The notes below the pieces were generated by a model, which was given only the letters and a program-made list of their open reading frames with translations, had not been told where the DNA came from and ran no database searches. Shown here piece after piece: positions 35,587 to 44,060 of a stretch of DNA of 60,986 bases. The first letter of the stretch is position 1, and every line of letters starts with the position of its first letter. A program made the position numbers and the translations under genes. Source of the stretch: Marinibacterium profundimaris (GTDB lineage: Bacteria; Pseudomonadota; Alphaproteobacteria; Rhodobacterales; Rhodobacteraceae); assembly GCF_002210095.1 (NCBI RefSeq), contig NZ_AQQR01000021.1:1-60986 (forward strand). Reading direction: 5' to 3'.

Positions 35587-36303
35587 ATGCCGATCGCGCG
35601 GGTCTCGGGCAAGCTGGTGCTTTTCATGCATGTGCCCCGCTGCGGCGGCACCTCGATGGAAGATTACCTCGAGGCGCGCTTCGGCCCGCTGGCGTTTCGC
35701 AGCCGGTTCTTCCTTGACCTGCCGCCGCCGATGCGCTGGACGCGCACCGCGCCGCAGCACGTGGCGGCGACCGACCTGGCGCGGCTGTTCCCGGCGGGGT
35801 TCCTGGACGAGACCTTTGCCATCGTCCGCCACCCGGTGGAGCGGCTGAAAAGCGTCTTCCGGTTTCAGCGCGACGTGGAACGGCGGTTCGGCCCGCGGCT
35901 GGATTTCGAACGCTGGCTGGTGCGCATGCAGAAGCAGGAGGCGATGCAGCCCTTCCTGCTCGACAATCACATCCGGCCCATGACCGAGATGGTGCCCGAG
36001 GGCGCGCGGATCTTTCACCTGGAACAGGGGATGGACCCGGTGATCGCCTGGCTGGACGATCTGGCCGGGGGGCCGGCGCCCGGGGTGCCGATGAAGCTGC
36101 GCAACAATTTCGCCGAGCGCGTGGCCTGGGCGAAGATCGAGCCGGGGCCGGAGCCGGTGGTCACCGACCGCGTGCGCGAGATCCTCTCGACCCGCTATGC
36201 CCGCGATTTCGAGCGCTTCGGCTACGATCTGGAACCGCCCGGCGCGGATACTTGTACGGATACAGGCGCGGATAAAGGCCCCGACCCGACGCCTGCGCCC
36301 TGA
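35587..36303 (+). CDS. Sulfotransferase-family protein inside the rhamnose operon
   Basis: A 238-residue protein with the PAPS loop LVLFMHVPRCGGTSMEDYL near residue 10-28, where Arg-Cys replaces the usual Lys-Thr, and FAIVRHPVERLKSVFRFQRD as the 3'-phosphate site. The C-terminal 20 residues are Asp/Thr/Pro-rich. It lies between rfbB and rfbD on the same strand, with AGGAGGG before the ATG and 27 bases to rfbD. The context suggests sulfation of rhamnose or a rhamnose-containing glycan (inference). Confidence 0.8.
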   Translation: MPIARVSGKLVLFMHVPRCGGTSMEDYLEARFGPLAFRSRFFLDLPPPMRWTRTAPQHVAATDLARLFPAGFLDETFAIVRHPVERLKSVFRFQRDVERRFGPRLDFERWLVRMQKQEAMQPFLLDNHIRPMTEMVPEGARIFHLEQGMDPVIAWLDDLAGGPAPGVPMKLRNNFAERVAWAKIEPGPEPVVTDRVREILSTRYARDFERFGYDLEPPGADTCTDTGADKGPDPTPAP

Positions 36304-36330
36304 ACACTTGGTTTACAGAAGGTTTGCCCC

Positions 36331-37200
36331 ATGAACATTCTCGTCTTCGGCCACACCGGACAGGTCGCCACCGAACTGGCCGCCGCCGGCGACGCGGGCT
36401 TTGACCAGGTCGACACGATCACCTGCCTGAACCGCGACCTGGTGAACCTGGAAGACCCCGACGCCTGCGCCGAGGCGATCCGCGAGCGCAAACCCGACGC
36501 GGTGATCAACGCCGCCGCCTACACCGCCGTCGACCGCGCCGAGGAGGAAGAGGACCAGGCCCGCGTCATCAACGGCGAGGCGCCGGGCGCCATGGCCCGG
36601 GCCTGTGCCGGGCTGGGCATTCCCTTCGTCCAGATCTCGACCGATTACGTGTTCGCCGGCACCGGCACCGACCCCTGGGCGCCGGGCGATGCCACCGCGC
36701 CCCTGGGCGCCTATGGCCGCACCAAGCTGGCCGGCGAACAGGCGATCGCCGAGGCCGGCGGGGCCCATGCGATCCTGCGCACCTCCTGGGTGTTCTCGGC
36801 CCATGGCAACAACTTCGTGAAGACCATGCTGCGCCTGGGCGAAAGCCGCGACCAGCTGACCGTGGTCTCGGACCAGGTCGGCGGCCCGACCCCCGCCCGC
36901 GCCATCGCCGAGGCCTGCCTGACCATCGCCGACCAGCTGATCCGCGATCCCGGCAAGTCCGGCATCTACCATTTCTCCGGCGCGCCGGATGTCAGCTGGG
37001 CCGGGTTCGCGCGCGAGATCTTCGGGCTGGCCGACATCACCTGCGAGGTGGTGGACATCCCGACCTCGGATTACCCGACGCCGGCGGCGCGGCCGCTGAA
37101 CTCGCGGATGGAGTGTTCGGCGACCGAGGCCACCTTCGGCATTCCCCGCCCCGACTGGCGCGCGGCCACGGCCGAGGTGGTGCAGCGGGTCCGGGGCTGA
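36331..37200 (+). CDS. rfbD: dTDP-4-dehydrorhamnose reductase
   Basis: A 289-residue enzyme for the last step of dTDP-L-rhamnose synthesis, reducing the 4-keto group with NAD(P)H. GHTGQVA (7-13) is the nucleotide site, STDYVFAG precedes the active site, and YGRTK (Tyr128, Lys132) is the catalytic pair, all as in RmlD. The next gene starts four bases after the stop. Confidence 0.95.
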   Translation: MNILVFGHTGQVATELAAAGDAGFDQVDTITCLNRDLVNLEDPDACAEAIRERKPDAVINAAAYTAVDRAEEEEDQARVINGEAPGAMARACAGLGIPFVQISTDYVFAGTGTDPWAPGDATAPLGAYGRTKLAGEQAIAEAGGAHAILRTSWVFSAHGNNFVKTMLRLGESRDQLTVVSDQVGGPTPARAIAEACLTIADQLIRDPGKSGIYHFSGAPDVSWAGFAREIFGLADITCEVVDIPTSDYPTPAARPLNSRMECSATEATFGIPRPDWRAATAEVVQRVRG

Positions 37201-37204
37201 GCCC

Positions 37205-38047
37205 ATGGCGCCGCAGCCCCCCCAGCCGCGTCTGTTGCGCTATGCCGCCGCGCATCGCAGGACGCTGGCCACCAACCCCGATCACGGCTTTGCCGCGGAT
37301 TACGCGCTGTGCCATTACCGGGCCGGGGCGGTCTACAGCTTCATCCCCAAGAACGCCTGTTCGACCCTGCGGCTGAGCCTGGCCATCGCCAACGGCGCCA
37401 TCGCGGGGCCCGAGGACTGGACCTGGATCCACGCCAACAACCCGACCTTCCGCGCCGCGCTGCGCGACCTGGCCACGGCGGATTTCACCTTCACCGTGCT
37501 GCGCTGCCCCCATGCGCGGCTGGCCTCGGTCTTTCTCGACAAGATCGTCGGCCGCAGCCCGGAATACTGGCTGCTCTTCCGCGAGACCGGCGAGACGATC
37601 GACCCCAAGCGCTTCAGCTTCCGCGATTTCGTGGGGCTGGTGAGCGCGGACGACGACTGGCAGCAGCTGAACGAACACTGGCGCCCGCAGGTCGATTTCC
37701 TGGTCTACGCCGAATACGACGCCTGGTACGCGGTGGAACGCATGGCCGAGGCGCGCGACGACCTGGCCGCGCGGATCGGCTTTGACCTGGTCGATGCGCG
37801 CGGGCTGACCCGCCACGGCACCGACCGGTTCGACCTGATCGAGGGCGATTACGCCGATACGTCCATGGCCGAACTGGCCGCGCTGCAGGAGGCGGGCCGC
37901 GCGCCGTCCCATGCGGCCCTTTACGACGACGCGCTGGTCGGGGCGGTGGCGCGGGCCTGGGCCTGCGACCTGGCGCTTTACCGCGACCGGATCGGGGCGG
38001 CGACCCTGACCTTTCCGGACGCGGATTTCGAACCCAAGGAGACCTGA
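37205..38047 (+). CDS. Sulfotransferase-family protein inside the rhamnose operon
   Basis: A 280-residue protein with YSFIPKNACSTLRLSLA near residue 44-60. IPKNACSTL is the PAPS loop form of Golgi-type and bacterial family-2 sulfotransferases. FTVLRCPHARLASVFLDKIVG is the second phosphate site, with Cys where Asp or His is usual. It is packed between rfbD and rfbA with spacings of four and three bases, so it is certainly in the same transcript. Confidence 0.82.
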   Translation: MAPQPPQPRLLRYAAAHRRTLATNPDHGFAADYALCHYRAGAVYSFIPKNACSTLRLSLAIANGAIAGPEDWTWIHANNPTFRAALRDLATADFTFTVLRCPHARLASVFLDKIVGRSPEYWLLFRETGETIDPKRFSFRDFVGLVSADDDWQQLNEHWRPQVDFLVYAEYDAWYAVERMAEARDDLAARIGFDLVDARGLTRHGTDRFDLIEGDYADTSMAELAALQEAGRAPSHAALYDDALVGAVARAWACDLALYRDRIGAATLTFPDADFEPKET

Positions 38048-38050
38048 GAC

Positions 38051-38923
38051 ATGACCAACCGCAAGGGGATCATCCTGGCCGGCGGCTCCGGCACGCGGCT
38101 TTACCCGATCACGGAGGGCGTGTCGAAGCAGCTCCTGCCGATCTACGACAAGCCGATGATCTACTACCCGATCTCGGTGCTGATGCTGGCCGGCATCCGC
38201 GAGATCTGCCTGATCACCACGCCGCAGGACCAGGAGCAGTTCAAGCGGACCCTGGGCGACGGGTCGCAATGGGGGGTGACGTTCACCTATGTGGTGCAGC
38301 CCTCGCCCGACGGGCTGGCGCAGGCCTATATCCTGGCCGAGGAATTCCTTGACGGCGCGCCCTCGGCGATGGTGCTGGGCGACAACATCTTCTTCGGCCA
38401 CGGGCTGCCGGAACTGATGGCGGCGGCGGATGCGAAACCGGCCGGCGGCACGGTCTTCGGCTATCACGTGGCCGATCCGGAACGCTATGGCGTGGTGGCC
38501 TTCGGGGACCGGGGCCAGGTCACGCAGATCATCGAGAAACCCGCGGTGCCGCCGTCGAACTACGCGGTGACGGGGCTTTATTTCCTCGACGGCACGGCGC
38601 CCGCCCGCGCGCGTGAGGTCAAACCCTCGGCCCGCGGCGAGGTCGAGATCACCACGCTTCTCGAGATGTACCTGGCCGAGGGCCAGCTGGACGTGCAGCG
38701 CATGGGCCGCGGCTATGCCTGGCTGGATACGGGCACGCACGGCTCGCTGCTGGACGCGGGCAATTTCGTGCGCACGCTGGAAAGCCGGCAGGGCCTGCAG
38801 ACCGGCTGCCTGGAAGAGATCGCCTTCCAGAAGGGCTGGATCGACGCCACGGCGCTGAAGGAGATGGCGGAACGCTACCGCAAGAACCGCTACGGCGAAT
38901 ACCTGATGAGCCTTCTCGGCTGA
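38051..38923 (+). CDS. rfbA: Glucose-1-phosphate thymidylyltransferase
   Basis: A 290-residue nucleotidyltransferase, first enzyme of the dTDP-rhamnose pathway (glucose-1-phosphate plus dTTP). The signature GGSGTRLYP is at 11-19, followed by KQLLPIYDKPMIYYPI, and VLGDNIFFGHGL and EKPAVPPSNYAVTGLYF, all as in RmlA. It closes the rfbC-B-ST-D-ST-A operon. Repeat C lies 48 bases after the stop. Confidence 0.95.
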   Translation: MTNRKGIILAGGSGTRLYPITEGVSKQLLPIYDKPMIYYPISVLMLAGIREICLITTPQDQEQFKRTLGDGSQWGVTFTYVVQPSPDGLAQAYILAEEFLDGAPSAMVLGDNIFFGHGLPELMAAADAKPAGGTVFGYHVADPERYGVVAFGDRGQVTQIIEKPAVPPSNYAVTGLYFLDGTAPARAREVKPSARGEVEITTLLEMYLAEGQLDVQRMGRGYAWLDTGTHGSLLDAGNFVRTLESRQGLQTGCLEEIAFQKGWIDATALKEMAERYRKNRYGEYLMSLLG

Positions 38924-38970
38924 GGTCGCGCCAGGCGGACCGACGGCATCGCGGGTGGTGCCGTCGGGGT

Positions 38971-39085
38971 GGAGTATTTGTATCCAAGAAGAAGACAGGG
39001 GACGGGTCTTCGGGGTATCCCCTGTCTTCTTCTTGGCCCAAATACCTCCGGGGGAGTCGCCGCAGGCGACGGGGGCAGCGCCCCC
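38971..39085. repeat. Palindromic repeat, family 1, copy C (no inner palindrome)
   Basis: The arms GGAGTATTTGTATCCAAGAA and a complementary CTTCTTCTTGGCCCAAATAC CTCC enclose about 25 bases. The right flank (GTCGCCGCAGGCGAC, GGGGGCAGCGCCCCC) matches the left flank of copy B in inverse orientation. It lies between convergent rfbA and wza and may act as a two-way terminator. Confidence 0.8.
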
Positions 39086-39101
39086 ATCACCCGGGTTCAG
39101 G

Positions 39102-40217
39102 TCAAAGCGAGTTCGCCGCGTTGAAGACGCCGAAGAACTGGCCGAAGATCTGCGAGATCGTCAGGACATCGTTGATCGGCGATTCGGTGGCGATGATCAC
39201 GTCGCCGGAATTGACCGTGAAGTTCTGCGCCGAGAACAGCCCGTCGAAATTCGTCAGGTCGACCGAGAAGACCACCCGCGTGTTGCGCGGGCCGCGCACG
39301 CCGGGACCCACGGCCGAGCCGGGATATTCGCGCAGGATCAGCAAGCCGCGCGGGTCGGCGGTGCGTTCGTTCACGCCGCCGATGATCGACACCGCGTCCA
39401 TGGCCGAGACGTGATCCTTCGGGAAATTGTGCAGCGCCTCGGTGCCGGTGGCGCCGAAGGACAGGAAATAGCGGTCGTCGTTTTCCACGAAGACCTTGTC
39501 GCCGCCGCGCAGGAGCGTGTCGTAGTTCGGGTTGTTCAAAAGCCGGTCGATCGAGGTCCCGTAGATAGAGGAGCCCCGCATCAGCCGGATCTGGGGATTG
39601 CTCAGCGTGCCCGAGACCCCGCCGCCGGCGGCGATCAGGCTCATCACCGTGTAGTTGCGGTCGGGCATCGGGTAGGTGCCGGGCGCGGCGACGCCGCCGA
39701 TCAGCTCGACCGAATTGCCGCGGCCTTCGACCATGCCCAGCTGGACCTGGGCCGAGGGCACGATCGCCTCGAGCTGGGACTGGATTTCGCGCCGGGCCAG
39801 GTCGGGCGTCAGGCCGATCACGTCGACATCGCCGATATAGGGAACGAAGATCGTGCCGTTGGGCGCCACGCGCAGCTCGCCCAGCTGGACGGCGCGCTGT
39901 TCCTGGGTGGTCAGCAGCGAATTGTCCGAGCTGTCCCAGATCGTCATCGCCAGCATGTCGCCGGACTGGATGATCTGGCTCGAGGCGCCGGCGGTCTTGC
40001 CGATCCATCCCAGGCGTTCGGTCTTGCCTGTGTTGGGCCATTTCTCCACCGTGGGGAGAAAGGCGCGGGTGACGCTGTAGACGGCGAATTCGCTGTTGTC
40101 GTCGGCGACTTCGCGCAGGATCTCGTTGCTGGCCGGGCCGCTGGCGGGCAGACGGCCGCATGCGGCGAGGGCAAGACAGGTCAGGGCGATCAGGCAGAAG
40201 CGGATCGGGTGGTTCAT
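39102..40217 (-). CDS. wza: Polysaccharide export outer-membrane lipoprotein (Wza/KpsD-like)
   Basis: A 371-residue protein with a lipoprotein signal (LIALTCLALAAC, lipobox LAAC). The polysaccharide-export (Poly_export) domain has IIQSGDMLAMTIWDSS and LGELRVAPNGTIFVPYIGDVDVIGLTPDLARREI. Two SLBB-type beta-grasp repeats follow (VELIGGVAAPGTYPMPDRNYTVMSLIAAGGG, then a second). Such proteins form the outer-membrane exit for capsule and exopolysaccharide. It should pair with KpsE/KpsMT elsewhere in the window. ATG at 40217 is chosen because the signal peptide starts there. Confidence 0.92.
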   Translation of the reverse strand: MNHPIRFCLIALTCLALAACGRLPASGPASNEILREVADDNSEFAVYSVTRAFLPTVEKWPNTGKTERLGWIGKTAGASSQIIQSGDMLAMTIWDSSDNSLLTTQEQRAVQLGELRVAPNGTIFVPYIGDVDVIGLTPDLARREIQSQLEAIVPSAQVQLGMVEGRGNSVELIGGVAAPGTYPMPDRNYTVMSLIAAGGGVSGTLSNPQIRLMRGSSIYGTSIDRLLNNPNYDTLLRGGDKVFVENDDRYFLSFGATGTEALHNFPKDHVSAMDAVSIIGGVNERTADPRGLLILREYPGSAVGPGVRGPRNTRVVFSVDLTNFDGLFSAQNFTVNSGDVIIATESPINDVLTISQIFGQFFGVFNAANSL

Positions 40218-40304
40218 GAGAAGCGGATGGCCTGTATTCCGTGCTGGTGCGCCGACGTTAATGGCCGGGAGGCGAGGGAGGGTCAAACTATTCCGTATCA
40301 AAAG

Positions 40305-41207
40305 GTGCAGATTCCTGCCGTCTTCGTCATTGGGGCCACAGGCCGCCTGGGACAGATCCTGCGCCGTCACTGGGGCGACGCAGGCGCGGGCGCGCCGGTG
40401 ATCTGGGGCGCGCGGCGGGCCGGGCCGGATCGGGGCGCGGGGCTGGTGGCCTGCGATCCGCTGGGCGATCCGGACGGGCTGGCGCGGGCCGCGGCGGGGG
40501 CGGGGGCCGCGGCGGGGGCGGGGGCGCTGCTCTGCCTGGCCGGGGTGACCCCGGCGGCGGCAAGCCGCGGCGCCGATTTCGACGATGACGCGCGGCTGGC
40601 GCTTGCGGCGATGGCGGCCGGCGATGCGGTGGGCGCGCATGTGTTCCTGTGTTCCTCGGCGGCAGTCTACGGCCGCGCGGCAGGCCCGCTGCGGGAAGAG
40701 GACGCGCCGACCCCGGCGGCGCCCTACGGCGCGGCCAAGGCGGCGATGGAGGCGGCGGTGCTGGCGCGCGCGGCGCGCACCGGCCAGAGGGTGACGATCC
40801 TGCGCATCGGCAATGTCGCGGGGGCGGATGCGATCCTGGGCGGCTGGCGCGAGGGCTTTGCCCTGGATGCCTTTCCCGATGGCACGACCCCGGCGCGCAG
40901 CTACATCGGCCCCGGCATGCTGGCGCGGGTGCTGGGCGCGCTGATGCGGCGGCGGGACCTGCCGCAGGTGCTCAATATCGCGGAACCGGGGGCGGTTCAG
41001 ATGGGCGCGCTGCTGGATGCGGCGGGCCTGCCATGGACGGCCCGCGCCGCCGGGGCGGGGGCGATCGCGCGGGTGGAGTTCGACACCGCCCGGCTGGAGG
41101 CGCTGGTGCCGCTGGAGCCCGCCCGGCCCGGGGCGCTGGTGGCGGACTGGCGTGCCGACCGGGCGGCGGAGGCGGCGGGGACCACGGTGGGAGGGCCGGT
41201 GGGGTGA
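40305..41207 (+). CDS. NAD-dependent epimerase/dehydratase-like protein
   Basis: A protein of about 300 residues with the Rossmann motif GATGRLGQ near its N-terminus, SSAAVYGRAAGPLREED, and YGAAKAAME (YxxxK), so an extended short-chain dehydrogenase acting on a nucleotide sugar. The start is uncertain: GTG at 40305 has no good ribosome site, whereas GGAGGG sits seven bases before an in-frame ATT at 40290. Composition is extremely Ala/Gly-rich. The last residues and stop (GGPVG) come from a family-2 palindromic repeat. Confidence 0.75.
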   Translation: MQIPAVFVIGATGRLGQILRRHWGDAGAGAPVIWGARRAGPDRGAGLVACDPLGDPDGLARAAAGAGAAAGAGALLCLAGVTPAAASRGADFDDDARLALAAMAAGDAVGAHVFLCSSAAVYGRAAGPLREEDAPTPAAPYGAAKAAMEAAVLARAARTGQRVTILRIGNVAGADAILGGWREGFALDAFPDGTTPARSYIGPGMLARVLGALMRRRDLPQVLNIAEPGAVQMGALLDAAGLPWTARAAGAGAIARVEFDTARLEALVPLEPARPGALVADWRADRAAEAAGTTVGGPVG

Positions 41208-41220
41208 AACCCCACCCTAC
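41197..41220. repeat. Family-2 GTAGGGTGGGG repeat overlapping a gene end
   Basis: CGGTGGGGTGAAACCCCACC followed by CTAC. The TGA within it (41205-41207) is the stop codon of the epimerase-like gene. Confidence 0.8.
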
Positions 41221-41314
41221 GCCGGCGGCCGGCGGGGATCGGACCCGTCCCGCAGGGACGCGGGGCGCGCCCGGGTCTTGCGCGCGGGGCCGCGCCGGGC
41301 CATGACCCTTGGCC

Positions 41315-41929
41315 ATGACACCAGCCAAGCGCCTTCTCGACCTGTTCTTCGCTGTCCTGCTCGTGGGTCTCCTGGGGCCGGTGATGCTGGGCCTGCTGAT
41401 CTGGCTCTGGGTGAAACAGGGCCGGCCGCTGTTCTACGTGGCCGAGCGGATGAAGACCCCGGACCAGCCCTTCATGCTGTGGAAGCTCAGGACCATGACC
41501 GTGGTCGACAGCGATGCCGGCGTCTCGGGCGGGGACAAGGCGGCGCGGATCACGCCCGCCGGCGCCTGGCTGCGGGGCAAGCGGCTGGACGAGTTCCCGC
41601 AGCTGTGGAACATCCTGCGTGGCGACCTGAGCTTCGTCGGTCCGCGCCCGCCCCTGCGCGCCTATGTCGAACGCTTCCCGGAGATCTACGGCGAGGTGCT
41701 GAAATCCCGCCCCGGGGTGACCGGGCTTGCGACCATCGTCTACCACAAGCACGAAACCGCCCTGCTGGAGCGCTGCGCCACGCCGGAGGAGACCGACGCG
41801 GTCTATGCCCGCAACTGCGTGCCAAGAAAGGCGCGGCTGGACCTGATGTACCAGAAGAACCGCAACATCTGCGTGGATTTCGACATCGTCTTCCAGACCA
41901 TCGGCAACCTGGTGCGGCGCGGGAAATAG
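41315..41929 (+). CDS. Initiating sugar-phosphate transferase (polyprenyl-phosphate hexose-1-phosphate transferase)
   Basis: A 204-residue monotopic membrane enzyme of the bacterial sugar transferase family. It has an N-terminal hydrophobic hairpin (LFFAVLLVGLLGPVMLGLLIWLW), then WKLRTM, KRLDEFPQLWNILRGDLSFVGPRPPL with the catalytic Asp-Glu pair, and SRPGVTGLATI. It starts glycan synthesis by moving a sugar phosphate to undecaprenyl phosphate. It is the short form without the extra membrane domain of WcaJ. ATG at 41315 is used. Confidence 0.92.
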   Translation: MTPAKRLLDLFFAVLLVGLLGPVMLGLLIWLWVKQGRPLFYVAERMKTPDQPFMLWKLRTMTVVDSDAGVSGGDKAARITPAGAWLRGKRLDEFPQLWNILRGDLSFVGPRPPLRAYVERFPEIYGEVLKSRPGVTGLATIVYHKHETALLERCATPEETDAVYARNCVPRKARLDLMYQKNRNICVDFDIVFQTIGNLVRRGK

Positions 41930-41972
41930 GGCGCCCTGTTCCGGGGGCGGTGCCCGGGAGAGCCGTGGTGTC

Positions 41973-42124
41973 GGAGTATTTTTGCCAAGAAGAAGACAGG
42001 GTTCGGTGCTTCGACCCCCGTGATGTGCCTTGTTTGCCACCCTGCGGATCCGACATCTGCAAACACGTCGAAGGTTGGATCATCCGCGCCGTCCTGCTGT
42101 CTTCTTCTTGGTAAAAAATACTCC
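41973..42124. repeat. Nested palindromic repeat, family 1, copy D
   Basis: The outer arms GGAGTATTTTTGCCAAGAAG... and a complementary arm ending GTAAAAAATACTCC enclose an inner TGTTTGC / GCAAACA pair (42031-42065). The inner core is inverted relative to copies A and B. It fills most of the 310-base gap before the WbqC gene; the rest of that gap shows nothing else. Confidence 0.8.
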
Positions 42125-42239
42125 GGCGCGCCACATCAGCCCGAGCGGACTTCGGGACAGGGCGGGATGGACCCTCTGGCGGGACAAGCGCTAGAACGGC
42201 GGCAGGGACGGGCAGGACAAACGGGAGCCGCCAGAGCAG

Positions 42240-42920
42240 ATGAGCCGGATCGCGATCATGCAGCCCTACCTGCTGCCCTACCTCGGCTACTTCCGGCTGA
42301 TGGTGGACGTGGATGCCCTGGTGCTGGGCGACGTGCAGCAGTTTCCCCGGCGCGGATGGGTGCATCGCAACCGGCTGACCGACGACAGGGGCGCCCCCGG
42401 CTGGCTGACCCTGCCGCTGAAGCCGAAACCGCTGGGAACCCGGATCGGAGAGATCGCCTTTGCCGAGGGGGCCGAGGTCACCTTTGCCCGGAACATGGCG
42501 CGCTTCGCCGCCTGCCGCAGTCCCAACGCGGCGACGGCGCCCCTGGTCGAGACGCTGGCCGCGCTCGAGGGGACGCCCCTGGCCGTGATCCGGCGCCTGC
42601 TGGAGCAGGTGGGCGCGGCGCTGGGGCTGCACACGCCGCTGCTGCTGCAATCCGACTTTCACGATCCCGCCGCCGAGGGGCTGAGCCCCACCGAGCAGAT
42701 CATCGCGCTTTGCCGTGCGCTGGGGGCGGATGAATATGTCAACGCGCCGGGGGGGCGGGCGCTTTATGACGGGGCGGAGTTCGCGCGGCACGGGGTGAGG
42801 CTGCTGTTTCACGATCCCTATCCGGGGCCGATGGACAGTATCCTGCAGCGGATGACCGACGCGCCGCTGGACGGGTTGCGCCGCGAGGTGGTCGCCACCG
42901 CCACGGTGCAGCCGGCATGA
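42240..42920 (+). CDS. wbqC: WbqC-family protein
   Basis: A 226-residue protein beginning MSRIAIMQPYLLPYLGYFRL, the hallmark of the WbqC family, found in O-antigen and capsule clusters next to nucleotide-sugar aminotransferases. The exact reaction is not firmly established in general; a role in modifying amino-sugar residues is usual. It overlaps the next gene by four bases (ATGA), so both are likely parts of one pathway. Confidence 0.87.
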   Translation: MSRIAIMQPYLLPYLGYFRLMVDVDALVLGDVQQFPRRGWVHRNRLTDDRGAPGWLTLPLKPKPLGTRIGEIAFAEGAEVTFARNMARFAACRSPNAATAPLVETLAALEGTPLAVIRRLLEQVGAALGLHTPLLLQSDFHDPAAEGLSPTEQIIALCRALGADEYVNAPGGRALYDGAEFARHGVRLLFHDPYPGPMDSILQRMTDAPLDGLRREVVATATVQPA

Positions 42921-43957
42921 GCGGGGCCGGGGACACCGCGGCGCCCCTGGGCGGGTTCTTCGGGCTGGAGCTGCCCGACACCGGTGCGGGGCTTTGGGCC
43001 CATTGGGGTGCGGCGCGGGGCCTGGCCTTTGCCAACGCGACCTCGGCGCTGGCCGCGCTGGTGCGCCGGGCGGCGCCGGGGGCGGTGTGGTTTCCGGGAT
43101 TTGTCTGCGCCGAATTCACCCATGCCGTACCGGAGGGGCAGCGCCGCTATTACGCGGTGGACGAGGATCTGGGGCCCGAGGCCGGTACGCTGGATCCGGC
43201 GCCGGGGGATATCGTTGTCGGTGTGAACTATTTCGGCCGGGCGGCGGGGGCAGCGGGGGCAGCCTGGCGCGCGCGGGTGGCGGCGCATCCGCGGGTCACC
43301 TTTGTCGAGGATTGCGCCCAGGCGCTGGACACCGGGGTGGCGCCCTGGGGGCAGTGGCGGCTTTATTCCCCGCGCAAGCTGGCCGGTATTCCCGATGGCG
43401 GGCTGCTGGTGCCCATGGACGGGGCGGGGGGCAGGCAGGTCCTGCCGCCCGCCCCCGAGGCCCCGCCCGTGGAGGCGGTGCAGGCGGCGCTGGCGGCCAA
43501 GCTCGCGCGGATGGAGCACCCCCTGGACAATGCGCTGTGGCATCCGATGAACCAGGCGCATGAAGCCGCCCATGCGGTCAGCGGGCAGGGGATGAGCACG
43601 CTGTCCCGCAGGCTCATGGGGCTGATCGACGTGGCCGCGGTGTCCGCCCGGCGGCACGAGAATTACCGGGTGCTGGCCGAGGCCCTGGCGCCATGGTCGG
43701 TGCTGGCCGATCCCGATCCCGCCTTCGTGCCCTTCGGCTTTCCGGTGCGGCTGGCGCCGGGGCAGAGGGACCGGGTGGCGCAGGCGCTTTACGGGCAGGG
43801 GATCTTTCCGGCGGTGCATTGGCGCGACCTGCCCGGCGTGCCCTCGGCCCGGGACCGGGCGCGGGCCGAGAGCTGGCTGACCCTGCCCTGCGACCAGCGC
43901 TGGAGCGTGGACGACATGGCGCGGATGGCGCGGGCCTTTGCCGGGGCGGCGGCATGA
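42917..43957 (+). CDS. DegT/DnrJ/EryC1-like aminotransferase
   Basis: A 346-residue protein with the fold-type-I PLP pattern: FANATSALAALVRRAAPGAVWFPGF, VEDCAQALD (Asp binding the PLP ring nitrogen) and YSPRKLAGIPDGG with the presumed Schiff-base Lys. Such proteins aminate keto-sugars made by 4,6-dehydratases. Spacing between motifs is shorter than in most family members, and the usual H-rich VDWWG-type segment is not obvious, so catalytic competence is likely but unproven. Coupled to wbqC. Confidence 0.75.
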   Translation: MSGAGDTAAPLGGFFGLELPDTGAGLWAHWGAARGLAFANATSALAALVRRAAPGAVWFPGFVCAEFTHAVPEGQRRYYAVDEDLGPEAGTLDPAPGDIVVGVNYFGRAAGAAGAAWRARVAAHPRVTFVEDCAQALDTGVAPWGQWRLYSPRKLAGIPDGGLLVPMDGAGGRQVLPPAPEAPPVEAVQAALAAKLARMEHPLDNALWHPMNQAHEAAHAVSGQGMSTLSRRLMGLIDVAAVSARRHENYRVLAEALAPWSVLADPDPAFVPFGFPVRLAPGQRDRVAQALYGQGIFPAVHWRDLPGVPSARDRARAESWLTLPCDQRWSVDDMARMARAFAGAAA

Positions 43958-44060
43958 GTGCCGCGGCAAAGGCCCGCGCGGGTGCCGCGATGGCGCCGCC
44001 CCCCGGGGGGCTTGCCCGCCTCCCGGCCTCTTCTGACCCCTCGACCCCGAAAGGAACGCC

